Shown here: piece after piece, positions 24,686-32,865 of the stretch
Numbering within the stretch: the first letter of the stretch is position 1
Layout: each line of letters opens with the position of its first letter
The notes under the pieces: model-generated
Database searches by the model: none
What the model saw: only the letters and a program-made list of their open reading frames with translations
Told to the model about the DNA's origin: nothing
Source of the DNA: an uncultured Treponema sp.
GTDB lineage: Bacteria > Spirochaetota > Spirochaetia > Treponematales > Treponemataceae
Direction: 5' to 3'
Length of the DNA: 64,000 bases
Assembly: GCA_934667505.1 (NCBI GenBank)
Contig: CAKULY010000004.1
Coordinates: 1 to 64,000, forward strand
Translations under genes and position numbers: made by a program

Positions 24686-25891
24686 TTATTCAAACCGCAA
24701 TGCGCCATTTTCAAGAATTGTTCTTGTAGAACCATCTTCATAAGTCAGAGTAATTGTAGGATTTTTTACCACACCATCAAGATGGATTAAGCAAGGGGCA
24801 TCGTTGTCGTAGTTTTCGCCAATAGCAAAGTGGCAGGTGCTAAAAGCTTTTTCATCTTCCAGCATATTTCCTGTGACATTTGCAGCAGGATTTAGACCGA
24901 TTCCAAGCTCACCAATATTTCGCGCATTTCTTCTATATACCGAACCTTGATTTTGAGGCAGCTTCCCTTCAGATTCAAGGATTAACGCTTTGTTTTCCGC
25001 TTCAACAATAGTTTTTAAAAGCCTGCGGGCTTCTGAGCCGCCATTAATTTCTGTCACAAAGCCGTTTTGAACAACACATTCTATTGGAGTATTCAAAACT
25101 GAATCCCCATCGCCAAAGGTCATTGAGCCGTCAAAAACTATTTTCCCTTGAGTTCCAAAAGACGATTCTGAGGTTTCGCCTTGGTTTTCAGAAACCGTGT
25201 TTTCTCTTTTTAAAATCGAACTTACAAAGTTTTCTACTTTTGAAAGAGTCTTTTGCTGGTTTCCGCTGCCAACGACCGGACTTATAAAAACTTCTCCGGC
25301 AGGAATGTTTCCTCCAGTTCCTGGCTTTGAAAAATCTCCGTCATCGTACTGCAATTTTCTTCCATAAATTGGAATTGCAACATCGGTACCAGAAGGGGCT
25401 GTTACCTGAACGCTTATAGCGTTTTCAAAATACTTTCCAAGCAGCTCACAGTTCTTGCGAAGATTTTCATAATCTATGTTTACTGTTCGTTCGTACATAT
25501 CCCAAGTGATTCCGGGAGTCCAAACAGCCCGCATTGATTTTTTTCCGTCTAAAAGAAAATCAAAAACATGCTGATATTCGCAGCCATCTTCAGTTTTGTA
25601 TGGATTCGCCGTCGCCTGGGCATCTTTCCCGAGTTTTTGCGCGGAAACAGAAATGCAGACATCTGGATTTGACGCAATCGCTGCAATAATTTCTTTTTCT
25701 GCGCTGTCAAAAGAAGTTTTTATACTTTGATAAGCAAGAACGGTTTTCGCTCCAGCTTCGCAAGACGCAGCATACAGCTCCTGAGCGATTCTGCTGGTTT
25801 CTGGATTTGCGATTATAAGCACGCGTTCGTCTTTTTTTACCTTGCAGACATTTTCAATTATATTTTTTGCAGGACAAATTTCTTTCTTCAT
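24686..25891 (-). CDS. Aminopeptidase, M29-like (thermophilic aminopeptidase family)
   Basis: 401 residues from the ATG at 25891; the longer frame to 25954 would include the promoter. The C-terminal half has the metal-site pattern of the family: 'GNIPAGEVFISP', 'ARNIGELGIGLNPAANVTGN', 'EDEKAFSTCHFAIG' and 'CLIHLDGV', giving Glu, His and Asp ligands. These enzymes remove N-terminal residues from peptides in the cytoplasm. There is no export signal. TATAAT (25903-25898) ends 6 nt before the ATG, so the mRNA is probably leaderless. Confidence 0.75.
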   Translation of the reverse strand: MKKEICPAKNIIENVCKVKKDERVLIIANPETSRIAQELYAASCEAGAKTVLAYQSIKTSFDSAEKEIIAAIASNPDVCISVSAQKLGKDAQATANPYKTEDGCEYQHVFDFLLDGKKSMRAVWTPGITWDMYERTVNIDYENLRKNCELLGKYFENAISVQVTAPSGTDVAIPIYGRKLQYDDGDFSKPGTGGNIPAGEVFISPVVGSGNQQKTLSKVENFVSSILKRENTVSENQGETSESSFGTQGKIVFDGSMTFGDGDSVLNTPIECVVQNGFVTEINGGSEARRLLKTIVEAENKALILESEGKLPQNQGSVYRRNARNIGELGIGLNPAANVTGNMLEDEKAFSTCHFAIGENYDNDAPCLIHLDGVVKNPTITLTYEDGSTRTILENGALRFE

Positions 25892-25897
25892 GTAAAA

Positions 25898-25903
25898 ATT
25901 ATA
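25898..25903 (-). promoter_or_regulatory. -10 element of the aminopeptidase gene
   Basis: Consensus TATAAT on the minus strand, 6 nt before the ATG at 25891; no Shine-Dalgarno lies in the interval. Confidence 0.6.
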
Positions 25904-25949
25904 GCACTTATTAGAAATATAGAAAACATTATGATTTAAAACTACTATG

Positions 25950-26020
25950 GACATCTGCCAATTTGTGAATTATAATTTATTGAGTCGAAGTTCGACTTTC
26001 GACCTGGCAGAGTTTTATTT
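25950..26020. other. Palindromic region upstream of the envelope cluster
   Basis: TCTGCCA and TGGCAGA enclose an inner GTCGAA / TTCGAC palindrome just upstream of the gene at 26034. The stretch CGACTTTCGACCT is shared with the arms of R4 copies near 31541 and 57225. It could be a regulatory structure in the leader or an R4 remnant. Confidence 0.45.
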
Positions 26021-26033
26021 TTAGGAATCAACT

Positions 26034-26510
26034 ATGAAAAAAACGATTTTAATATTCATTATATCCCTAATTGCAAGTTTCTGCGCTTTTTCGCAATCAG
26101 CAGAATTCATAGATAAAATGCTTTCAACTAGCGAAGCCAGCTATACAAGCGCCTGCTATATTTCTGCGGCGACACAGGGCTTTATAGACGAAAAAGCTAC
26201 TTTTGAAGAAGCGTACAATGCTTTGTACGAAAAAGGTCAAATTTCAAAGAAAGTATCTGAAGAGACCAAACTAGCTTACAAAGATGCGGCTGAACTTTTT
26301 GCAAAAATGTGGAACATAAAGGGCGGACTTATGTTCAGAGCGACAAAAGGCTCTGCAAGATATGCATTTAAGCAAATGAAATCAGACGGTGTGATTGCTC
26401 AAAATCAAGATCCGGATAAAATCCTTTCGGGAATTGAACTTTTGAACTTTTATACAAAGGGCACAAACATCTACCATACAGAAGAGCAATCTTCATTTGA
26501 AAATCAGTAA
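26034..26510 (+). CDS. Exported hypothetical protein
   Basis: 158 residues with a clear signal peptide (MKKTILIFIISLIASFCAFSQS). The mature part looks all-helical: 'SEASYTSACYISAATQGFIDEKATFEEAYNALYEKGQ' and 'KDAAELFAKMWNIKGG', with tidy helix-turn-helix spacing. I do not recognise the family; small helical periplasmic proteins of this shape are common in treponemes. It opens a cluster of five genes on the plus strand (26034-31461), with a 22-nt gap to the next gene. Confidence 0.65.
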   Translation: MKKTILIFIISLIASFCAFSQSAEFIDKMLSTSEASYTSACYISAATQGFIDEKATFEEAYNALYEKGQISKKVSEETKLAYKDAAELFAKMWNIKGGLMFRATKGSARYAFKQMKSDGVIAQNQDPDKILSGIELLNFYTKGTNIYHTEEQSSFENQ

Positions 26511-26532
26511 GCAACTTTTAATGGAGAATGTA

Positions 26533-27678
26533 ATGAAAAAAATAGTTTTTATAGCAGCCATGTTCGGACTTGCTTCATCCATAAACGCTTTCGAATGGGG
26601 AATAAATTCATTAAGCACTGCAAATATCTACGGAGAAAATCTTTCGTCCCCAACTCTTGAACTTTCAGAGAATGCTACGCTATGGACAAAGACGCCTCTA
26701 TCCAAAGACAATTCTGTTTCATTGAACGCTTCCGCTTTTTATAAATTTTTATACAGCAAACCGTTTGAATCTGATTTTACGAACACGAATGCAGTTGACA
26801 TTCCAGAACTCGCTCTAATCATAAACAAAAACACAAAAGCAGGGAAAATATCTGCAAAAGCAGGAAGATTTTCAGAAAGCGACAAAACAAATCTTATTTT
26901 CAGCCAGCTTTCAGACGGAATTAAATTTAAGTATTCTGCAAACAAGTTTACAACTTCTTTATACGCAGGATACACAGGACTTTTGAACGCAATAAATGTA
27001 ACAATGCTTACTCCTGAAAATTCTTCTTACGCAGAAGGCAGCAATGACTTTTACAGGCTAACGCCTAAGTACATTCCGCTTTCAGCGTCAATAACTTTTC
27101 CATCGCTGTTTGCAAACCAGCAGCTTGGCTTTGAAGCATACGCTTTTATGGACTTAAACGGCGACAATTACAACCGGTATTACGCGACCTTGGATTTAGA
27201 CGGATTTTTAAGCAAAAATCTTTTTTATGCAATTTCAACAACTTTTGGAACTGCAAACTTTACCAATGCATTCAACCTTTCGCGCATAAACATCGGTTAT
27301 TCTCCATGCAAATACGTAACAATTTTTGCGGATGGAATTTACGCCTCTGGAAAACAAGGCTTCCTTTCAAGTTTTGAAGGAGTTTCTTCAATGACGGCAG
27401 ATTATTCTATGCTTGAGCCTGAATACAAAGAACTTATAAAAGCCTCGCTTTCTGTATGCGCAACAATAAAAAACACCGCATTTTTTAATGCGGGCACAGC
27501 TATTGTCTTTGATTGCGCAGAAACAAACGTTTCTTACAAAGGTTTTGAATGGGAAGTCAGCGCGCTGTGGAACATATTTTCAGATTTAAGACTTTCTTCA
27601 AAAATAAATCAATTCTATGGAACTGACACTTCAAACAACAAAACAAATTTAAGCGTAAGCCTTTTGCTTTTATTCTAG
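26533..27678 (+). CDS. Probable outer-membrane beta-barrel protein
   Basis: 381 residues from the ATG at 26533, which follows GGAG and opens the signal peptide MKKIVFIAAMFGLASSINA. The mature part has alternating hydrophobic and polar residues in short stretches, many aromatic residues and a hydrophobic C-terminal strand (NLSVSLLLLF), as in outer-membrane barrels. No family name can be given. It lies between the small exported protein and the FecR-domain protein, with 18 nt to the latter, so the three probably form one transcript. Confidence 0.65.
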   Translation: MKKIVFIAAMFGLASSINAFEWGINSLSTANIYGENLSSPTLELSENATLWTKTPLSKDNSVSLNASAFYKFLYSKPFESDFTNTNAVDIPELALIINKNTKAGKISAKAGRFSESDKTNLIFSQLSDGIKFKYSANKFTTSLYAGYTGLLNAINVTMLTPENSSYAEGSNDFYRLTPKYIPLSASITFPSLFANQQLGFEAYAFMDLNGDNYNRYYATLDLDGFLSKNLFYAISTTFGTANFTNAFNLSRINIGYSPCKYVTIFADGIYASGKQGFLSSFEGVSSMTADYSMLEPEYKELIKASLSVCATIKNTAFFNAGTAIVFDCAETNVSYKGFEWEVSALWNIFSDLRLSSKINQFYGTDTSNNKTNLSVSLLLLF

Positions 27679-27696
27679 GATTTTCGGAGGTTTAAG

Positions 27697-28548
27697 ATGA
27701 AAAAAACATTTTCCAAAAAAATTATTGGATTCGTCTTGCTTTTTAGCGTTGCAGGAATTTCAACATTTGCAGAAAATGCGACCGTTCTTTTTACGCGCGG
27801 AACAGTTGAGCTAAAACAGGGAGACTCTTGGGTACCTATAAAAAGAGATTCCGTTATAAAAGAAGGTGAAATAATTTCCACTGGTTTCCAGTCAGAAGCA
27901 ATTATTTCTTACAAAGATTCCACAATGAAATTAGGCTCATTAACAAGAATCACGCTAGAACAGCTTTCCTCTTCTGAAAAAAAGGACAGCGTTTCTGCAT
28001 ATCTTTCAACAGGCTCTGTACGCTCTTCAGTAAAGCATACTTCTAACAAGAAAATCTCCTATACAGTCCGCAACCCTGTTGCTGTAGCTTCCGTGCGGGG
28101 AACTGACTTTTTATTTTCAAACGACGGCACAGTAGAATGTTATTCTGGTGCGGTTTTTGTAACTCCTGCAAAAGATTTCAATCCAAAACAGCACGGAATT
28201 AAAAATCCTGCCGATGGAAAACCGGGCGCAACAGAAGAAGAAGCAAAATTTTTTGAAGAAGATTTGCCTGCCGACGGAAACTCAACCGCATTCACAAACC
28301 CGGGCGACGTTGCGCCTTCTGAAAAAGGTTCTGCCGGTATTCTTATTGTGGAAGGACAGTCAACCAGTTTTCAAAACGATTCGTTTATGCCAAAAAGGCC
28401 TAAAGACGAAGCTTCAAGAAACAGAGATTTCTTTTCGAACGATTCTGAATTTAGACCTAAACCATTTGATTCAAACGAACCTGCAAATCCAAAAGATGAA
28501 CAAAAAAAGAGCGCCTCTGTTCGCGTAGACATAAAAGTTAATGAATAA
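27697..28548 (+). CDS. FecR-domain exported protein
   Basis: 283 residues, start after CGGAGG. Signal peptide MKKTFSKKIIGFVLLFSVAGISTFA. Residues about 25-150 are a FecR domain: 'VELKQGDSWVPIKRDSVIKEGEIISTG', 'AIISYKDSTMKLGSLTRITL', 'SVRSSVKH' and 'NPVAVASVRGTDFLF', the last being the classic V-x-G-T-x-F end. The C-terminal half is low-complexity, rich in Pro, Asn and Asp. Such FecR domains outside siderophore systems are thought to be periplasmic sensor or scaffold modules. A strong terminator follows directly. Confidence 0.8.
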   Translation: MKKTFSKKIIGFVLLFSVAGISTFAENATVLFTRGTVELKQGDSWVPIKRDSVIKEGEIISTGFQSEAIISYKDSTMKLGSLTRITLEQLSSSEKKDSVSAYLSTGSVRSSVKHTSNKKISYTVRNPVAVASVRGTDFLFSNDGTVECYSGAVFVTPAKDFNPKQHGIKNPADGKPGATEEEAKFFEEDLPADGNSTAFTNPGDVAPSEKGSAGILIVEGQSTSFQNDSFMPKRPKDEASRNRDFFSNDSEFRPKPFDSNEPANPKDEQKKSASVRVDIKVNE

Positions 28549-28562
28549 TTAAACTGAAAAAT

Positions 28563-28600
28563 AAAACCTGCCGATAAACAAATCGGCAGGTTTTATTTTT
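28563..28600 (+). terminator. Strong terminator abutting the next start codon
   Basis: AAAACCTGCCGAT (28563-28575) and ATCGGCAGGTTTT (28582-28594) form a perfect 13-bp stem with a 6-nt loop, followed by ATTTTT. The ATG of the next gene is at 28601, right after the tail, so this hairpin either ends the FecR transcript or attenuates expression of the two membrane-protein genes. Confidence 0.85.
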
Positions 28601-29584
28601 ATGAAAAGACCAATTTCTTTAACCTTTTACTTTTTGTTTTCTCTTATAGCCGGAAGTTTAATAGGCATTATTTTTTACATACTGTATTTCAATAGCACGA
28701 TAATGGTTGCAGGCGAAACTGTAAAATTTTCAAAAGATTTTTTCATATTCGCCTTAAAAGATATAATTCCTTTAGTAATAATATTCTCTCCTGCTGCAAT
28801 GATAATTTACAAAGCAAGACATAAAGAAAATCCTGTAGCAAGCGCCATAGTTTATGCTTTTTTATGTGCTTTTGCCTGGATTCTTTTGTTTCCTTTGCAA
28901 ATGACATTTTCTGAAAAAATAAGCAAAAACATTCCCCAAAAAGAAGAAATTCAAAATTCAAAAGAAATTTCCGGCGGATATTTTAGAAACATAAATTCTT
29001 CTACCTTCTTTTTTGTAGAAAATTCCAAAGACAAAAAAGCAAAAGTAATCGAAATTGCAAACAGCGACAATCCTTCTTTTTTCGCAGAAGAAAAAGAAAT
29101 ATCTGTTGCAAAAGATTCTGAATTTGCAAGCTATTCATCGCCATACAGAGACTCTCTTGTAAAAGAAAACGCTTCCACCTTGTTTGTAAAACCAATTCAA
29201 GTCTTTAAGAATTTTATAGACAGATGCTACAATGCATTCGAGTGCGGATTTATTTCATGGCTATGCTTTTGTTCTGTTGGACTTTTAATGAGTTCCATGT
29301 ACGCCTTTTTAAAAGTTTCTGAATGGAAATTAATAAACATATTTACAAGCCTGATTCTTTTTATATCAGCTATTTTTATAAACGACTTTTATTTTTCGCC
29401 AGCCATGAATGGAGCAAGAGCAATTTTGTATGAGCTGTTCTACAAATGCAAATTGTTTTTATTTCTTTCTAACAAAGGGGCTGACGTTCCGCTGATGTTT
29501 GCAAATATCCTTTTAACAATGATTGCATTGGTTTGCGGAATTCTGATTTCCAATATAACAAAAAAACACATTGAGGGAAGATAA
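28601..29584 (+). CDS. Integral membrane protein, unknown family
   Basis: 327 residues. Hydrophobic segments at about 8-28, 47-70, 82-103, 215-240, 248-270 and 297-320 suggest six membrane helices, with a roughly 110-residue soluble loop between the third and fourth ('NIPQKEEIQNSKEISGGYFRN...'). The layout, with paired helices at each end and a soluble middle, recalls LptF/LptG-type permeases, but no signature was found and this is weak. The only AGG near the start is inside the terminator stem, so expression may depend on opening it. The next gene starts 3 nt after the stop. Confidence 0.6.
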   Translation: MKRPISLTFYFLFSLIAGSLIGIIFYILYFNSTIMVAGETVKFSKDFFIFALKDIIPLVIIFSPAAMIIYKARHKENPVASAIVYAFLCAFAWILLFPLQMTFSEKISKNIPQKEEIQNSKEISGGYFRNINSSTFFFVENSKDKKAKVIEIANSDNPSFFAEEKEISVAKDSEFASYSSPYRDSLVKENASTLFVKPIQVFKNFIDRCYNAFECGFISWLCFCSVGLLMSSMYAFLKVSEWKLINIFTSLILFISAIFINDFYFSPAMNGARAILYELFYKCKLFLFLSNKGADVPLMFANILLTMIALVCGILISNITKKHIEGR

Positions 29585-29586
29585 AT

Positions 29587-31461
29587 ATGAAAACAATAAA
29601 ATTGCAAAAAACACATATATTCTTTTTAGTTTTAATTTCCCTTTCGTTTATAGCTTGCGTTATTTTTGGATACACTATTACAAAAACGCCGAATCTTCTT
29701 TTTTCTTCTGTAAAGTCATATAAATTTTTTGCAGGCATAAAACTGTTCTGCAAAATTCTTCCTGCAATTACGGCGGCAGCAGCTGTTATTGGCTGGACTT
29801 TAGATTTTGGCAGCAATCAAGACGGCTGCAGGACGCGTTTTTCAGACAAAATATTTTTTCACTTTAAAAAGGTTTTAATTTCAAGCATTTTTTTTGTAGC
29901 TTTAGTTCTTTTTTTTAACGAAATTATCCTTCCTTCATCAGTTTTAAAAATGCAAGAAATGGAAAATCTTCCAAAACTGCTAAAAGAATACCAGCATCAT
30001 TCAGAAAGTTTATACGAAAAAAAGGATTACGATGCAGCATATCAGTATGCAATCTTAGCTTCGAAATTGGACTCTTCTAATCAAGTTACAAAAGAATTGT
30101 TATTTAAAACTGAACTGGCATCAAAAGAGAATATAAAAGATTCGTTTTCTAAAAACAAGCAAACTGTCAATCTTTCTCCGGAAATAAAAAAGCAAACTTT
30201 AAATACACAGCCTTATACTTCATATTCTCTTTTATTAAAAGCTAAAGAGTTTGAAAAGAATCAGGATTGGTTTAACGCTCACTACAATGCGCAAATGGCT
30301 TTACAAGCGGCATCCGCACAGGACATAAATATAAGCGAATTAAAATCAATTGCTGCAAAATCTTGGAATATGCTAAACCAAGGGAAAAAGCAAGGCTCTG
30401 CGCAAGAACAGCAAATATATGCAAAAAAGTTTGAAGGCTACACTTCCTTGCTTGAAGGAGATTTTTTAAAGTCATATTACATATTCAAAACGCTTTCGAT
30501 GCAGTCAAAAAAGCTTTCAGCAGATCCTGATGTTGTGCGCTATTTAAAAATTTCTGAGACAAACCTTGAGAACAACTGTTTTTTTACAGACGAAACTATG
30601 AACTTGCAAGGCTTTGAAAGCTCTTCAAACGTGTATTTTAGCATATTCAACAAGGCAGACGCTTCTACAAGCCTGTTCTTTATAAAAGGAATAACTCCTA
30701 CAAAAAAAGACTCTCTTAGCACGCAATATTTAAGAGGAATGACCATTGTTAATGTAGATGCGACAGGCAACTACAGATTTGGCATTTACACGCCTTATGC
30801 TAAGATGACTTCATTGCAGACTAAAAATCTTGCTGACGATATAAAAAAATCTCTTTTTATTGAAGATTCAATTAAAGAAGTTCCTTACGTCTTTATGAGC
30901 TGTGTTGACCGCACAAAAAAAGGAGTGGTTGCAAGACCTGAACTAAAAGGCGGTTATGAACTTGCAAACAAAAATAAAAGCAGCAGAATAGATTTTTCTA
31001 AAAACCTTATTCTTCCAATTGAATACTCTGACTTTGCGCTGCTGAAAAAGGCTTCAAAAGGCGCAGATTCAATGGATTTAATTTCTTTAATCAGTTTTAT
31101 AAAAAAAGCTGAAAATTATGGATTTTCTCAAGAAATTTTTGAACAAAATTTAATGAACAGGCTTCTTTTTCCGCTGTTTCTTTTAAGCATGTTTATTGTG
31201 CTTGGCATAATTTCTTGGAACTGTAGAACAGCCCCTGAATCAGTATTTAAATTCCGATGGATTATAATGATTCCTATTCTAGCCATAACATTTACCGTGA
31301 TTTACGACATTGTTCTAACAGTTTTTAAGCTTGCAAACTACGGCCTTTTTGCAATTTTCGCAAATCAAGGAGCAATTATAAGCGGAATTGTTGTGTACTG
31401 CGCAATTCTTATACTTAGCTCAATAGCTTTTGTTTCTTGCAGAAACGCCCAAGATTTTTAG
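29587..31461 (+). CDS. Membrane protein with TPR-like helical middle domain
   Basis: 624 residues; start after AGGGA. Three N-terminal membrane helices (about 10-30, 45-65, 95-115) and three C-terminal ones (about 525-545, 555-580, 590-615) bracket a large soluble domain. Within it, 'ESLYEKKDYDAAYQYAILASKLD' and 'AKEFEKNQDWFNAHYNAQMALQAA' are helix pairs of TPR type. The architecture matches its neighbour at 28601 (membrane ends, soluble middle), so the two may form a heteromeric membrane complex. Function unknown. It ends where an R4 repeat begins. Confidence 0.6.
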   Translation: MKTIKLQKTHIFFLVLISLSFIACVIFGYTITKTPNLLFSSVKSYKFFAGIKLFCKILPAITAAAAVIGWTLDFGSNQDGCRTRFSDKIFFHFKKVLISSIFFVALVLFFNEIILPSSVLKMQEMENLPKLLKEYQHHSESLYEKKDYDAAYQYAILASKLDSSNQVTKELLFKTELASKENIKDSFSKNKQTVNLSPEIKKQTLNTQPYTSYSLLLKAKEFEKNQDWFNAHYNAQMALQAASAQDINISELKSIAAKSWNMLNQGKKQGSAQEQQIYAKKFEGYTSLLEGDFLKSYYIFKTLSMQSKKLSADPDVVRYLKISETNLENNCFFTDETMNLQGFESSSNVYFSIFNKADASTSLFFIKGITPTKKDSLSTQYLRGMTIVNVDATGNYRFGIYTPYAKMTSLQTKNLADDIKKSLFIEDSIKEVPYVFMSCVDRTKKGVVARPELKGGYELANKNKSSRIDFSKNLILPIEYSDFALLKKASKGADSMDLISLISFIKKAENYGFSQEIFEQNLMNRLLFPLFLLSMFIVLGIISWNCRTAPESVFKFRWIIMIPILAITFTVIYDIVLTVFKLANYGLFAIFANQGAIISGIVVYCAILILSSIAFVSCRNAQDF

Positions 31462-31560
31462 CTTCCATAAAAAGTCGAGATTTTATAATTTTTATAAATT
31501 GCAAATTCACTTATGCTTATATTTATTTTCCTAAAAAGCTCGACTTTCGACCTTTTATTC
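31459..31560 (-). repeat. R4 palindromic repeat, copy at the murA 3' end
   Basis: Arms AAAGTCGAG (31471-31479) and CTCGACTTT (31539-31547) are perfectly complementary. The core reads, on the minus strand, TTTTAGGAAAATAAATATAAGCATAAG..., related to the copies at 58074 and 57270. The repeat reaches the stop codon of murA (31555) and also the stop of the plus-strand gene at 31461, so it fills a convergent gap. Confidence 0.75.
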
Positions 31561-32838
31561 AAGCGGAATCTTTTTTATATGCGCACCTAAAGACTGCAGC
31601 CGCTCAACTAAGTGCTCATATCCGCGTTCAATTTGATACACATTGCTTATGCGGCTTTCTCCGTGAGCAGCCATTGCTGCAATCACCATTGCCATTCCAG
31701 CGCGAACATCTGGGGAAACCAAATGCTCTCCATGCAGCAAGCTCGGTCCGCAAACAACTGCCCGATGCGGGTCGCAAAGAATAATTTGTGCGCCCATGCT
31801 TATAAGCTTATCTACAAAGAACATTCTGCTTTCAAACATTTTTTCAAAAATAAGAACAGTTCCTTCAACTTGGGTCGCAACAACTGTCATAATTGAAGTT
31901 AAATCAGGCGGAAATCCTGGCCAAGGGCTATCGTCAATTTTAGGAATTTTTGTGCCGACGTCAGCATTAGTTTTCATCTCTTGAATTGCTCCAACAGTGA
32001 TTGAATCGCCTTCAGTTGTCCAAGATATTCCAAGTTTTGAAAAGCCCACTTTTAAAGGACGCATATCAAGATTTTTTATTCCTTTAATTTTTATGCAGCC
32101 TTTGGTTGCGGCGGCCAATCCAATATAAGAGCCGATTTCCATGTAGTCCGGACCAATTTCGAATTCGCAGCCGTGAAGTTTCTTTACGCCGTCAATATAA
32201 AGAATGTTAGAACCTATCCCGGAAATCTTAGCGCCCATGCTGTTTAGCATACTGCACAAATCCTGAATATGAGGTTCGCTTGCAGCATTTACAATTGATG
32301 TGCGGCCTTCTGCAAGAACCGCCGCCATTAAAGCGTTTTCTGTTGCAGTTACAGAACATTCATCTAAAAAAATATCTGTTCCAATCAGTTTGTTCGCAGT
32401 GAACTTAAAGGAACCATTAATATCAACGCGAGCGCCTAACTGTTCTAATGCGATAAAATGCGTATCCAGCCGGCGCCTTCCAATGACATCGCCGCCAGGA
32501 GGAAGCATTTCCGCTTTTCCGCAGCGCGCAAGCATAGAGCCTGCAAAAAGTATAGAGGCCCGAATCTTTTTAGAAAGTTCTTTTGGAATGCAGATTGAAG
32601 AAAGCTCTTTCGCCTCGATTTTCCAACTGTGATTTCCTAAATTGGTTGCTTTTGCTCCAAAGGACTGCAAAATATTGAGCATTACAGCAATATCTTCAAT
32701 ATCTGGAATATTCCGCAAGATTACAGGCTCTTCTGTAAGCAAGCTTGCTGCAATACACGGCAAAGCGGCATTTTTATTTCCGCTCGCAACTATTTCTCCC
32801 TTTATAGGAAAGCCACCCTCAATTGCATATTCATGCAT
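31555..32838 (-). CDS. murA: UDP-N-acetylglucosamine 1-carboxyvinyltransferase, Asp-type
   Basis: 427 residues from the ATG at 32838, which has GGGGGA 5 nt upstream; an in-frame TTG at 32850 is less likely. It transfers enolpyruvate from PEP to UDP-GlcNAc, the first committed step of peptidoglycan synthesis. 'SGNKNAALP' with Lys22 and 'IRASILFAGSMLARCG' are family blocks. The active-site loop reads PPGGDVIGRR: residue 117 is Asp where most MurA proteins have Cys. Natural Cys-to-Asp variants, known from Borrelia, Chlamydia and Mycobacterium, are active and insensitive to fosfomycin. Convergent with the membrane-protein cluster, with an R4 repeat between. Confidence 0.93.
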   Translation of the reverse strand: MHEYAIEGGFPIKGEIVASGNKNAALPCIAASLLTEEPVILRNIPDIEDIAVMLNILQSFGAKATNLGNHSWKIEAKELSSICIPKELSKKIRASILFAGSMLARCGKAEMLPPGGDVIGRRRLDTHFIALEQLGARVDINGSFKFTANKLIGTDIFLDECSVTATENALMAAVLAEGRTSIVNAASEPHIQDLCSMLNSMGAKISGIGSNILYIDGVKKLHGCEFEIGPDYMEIGSYIGLAAATKGCIKIKGIKNLDMRPLKVGFSKLGISWTTEGDSITVGAIQEMKTNADVGTKIPKIDDSPWPGFPPDLTSIMTVVATQVEGTVLIFEKMFESRMFFVDKLISMGAQIILCDPHRAVVCGPSLLHGEHLVSPDVRAGMAMVIAAMAAHGESRISNVYQIERGYEHLVERLQSLGAHIKKIPLE

Positions 32839-32865
32839 AATATCCCCCAAGATTAATTTTTGAAA

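Noticed and set aside
31437..31784. Plus-strand frame reading NCKFTYAYIYFPKK
   Set aside because: It is the translation of the R4 repeat and then antisense of murA. The similar NCKFAYTFVHFPKN frame at 58082 is likewise R4, which explains the similarity without a protein.
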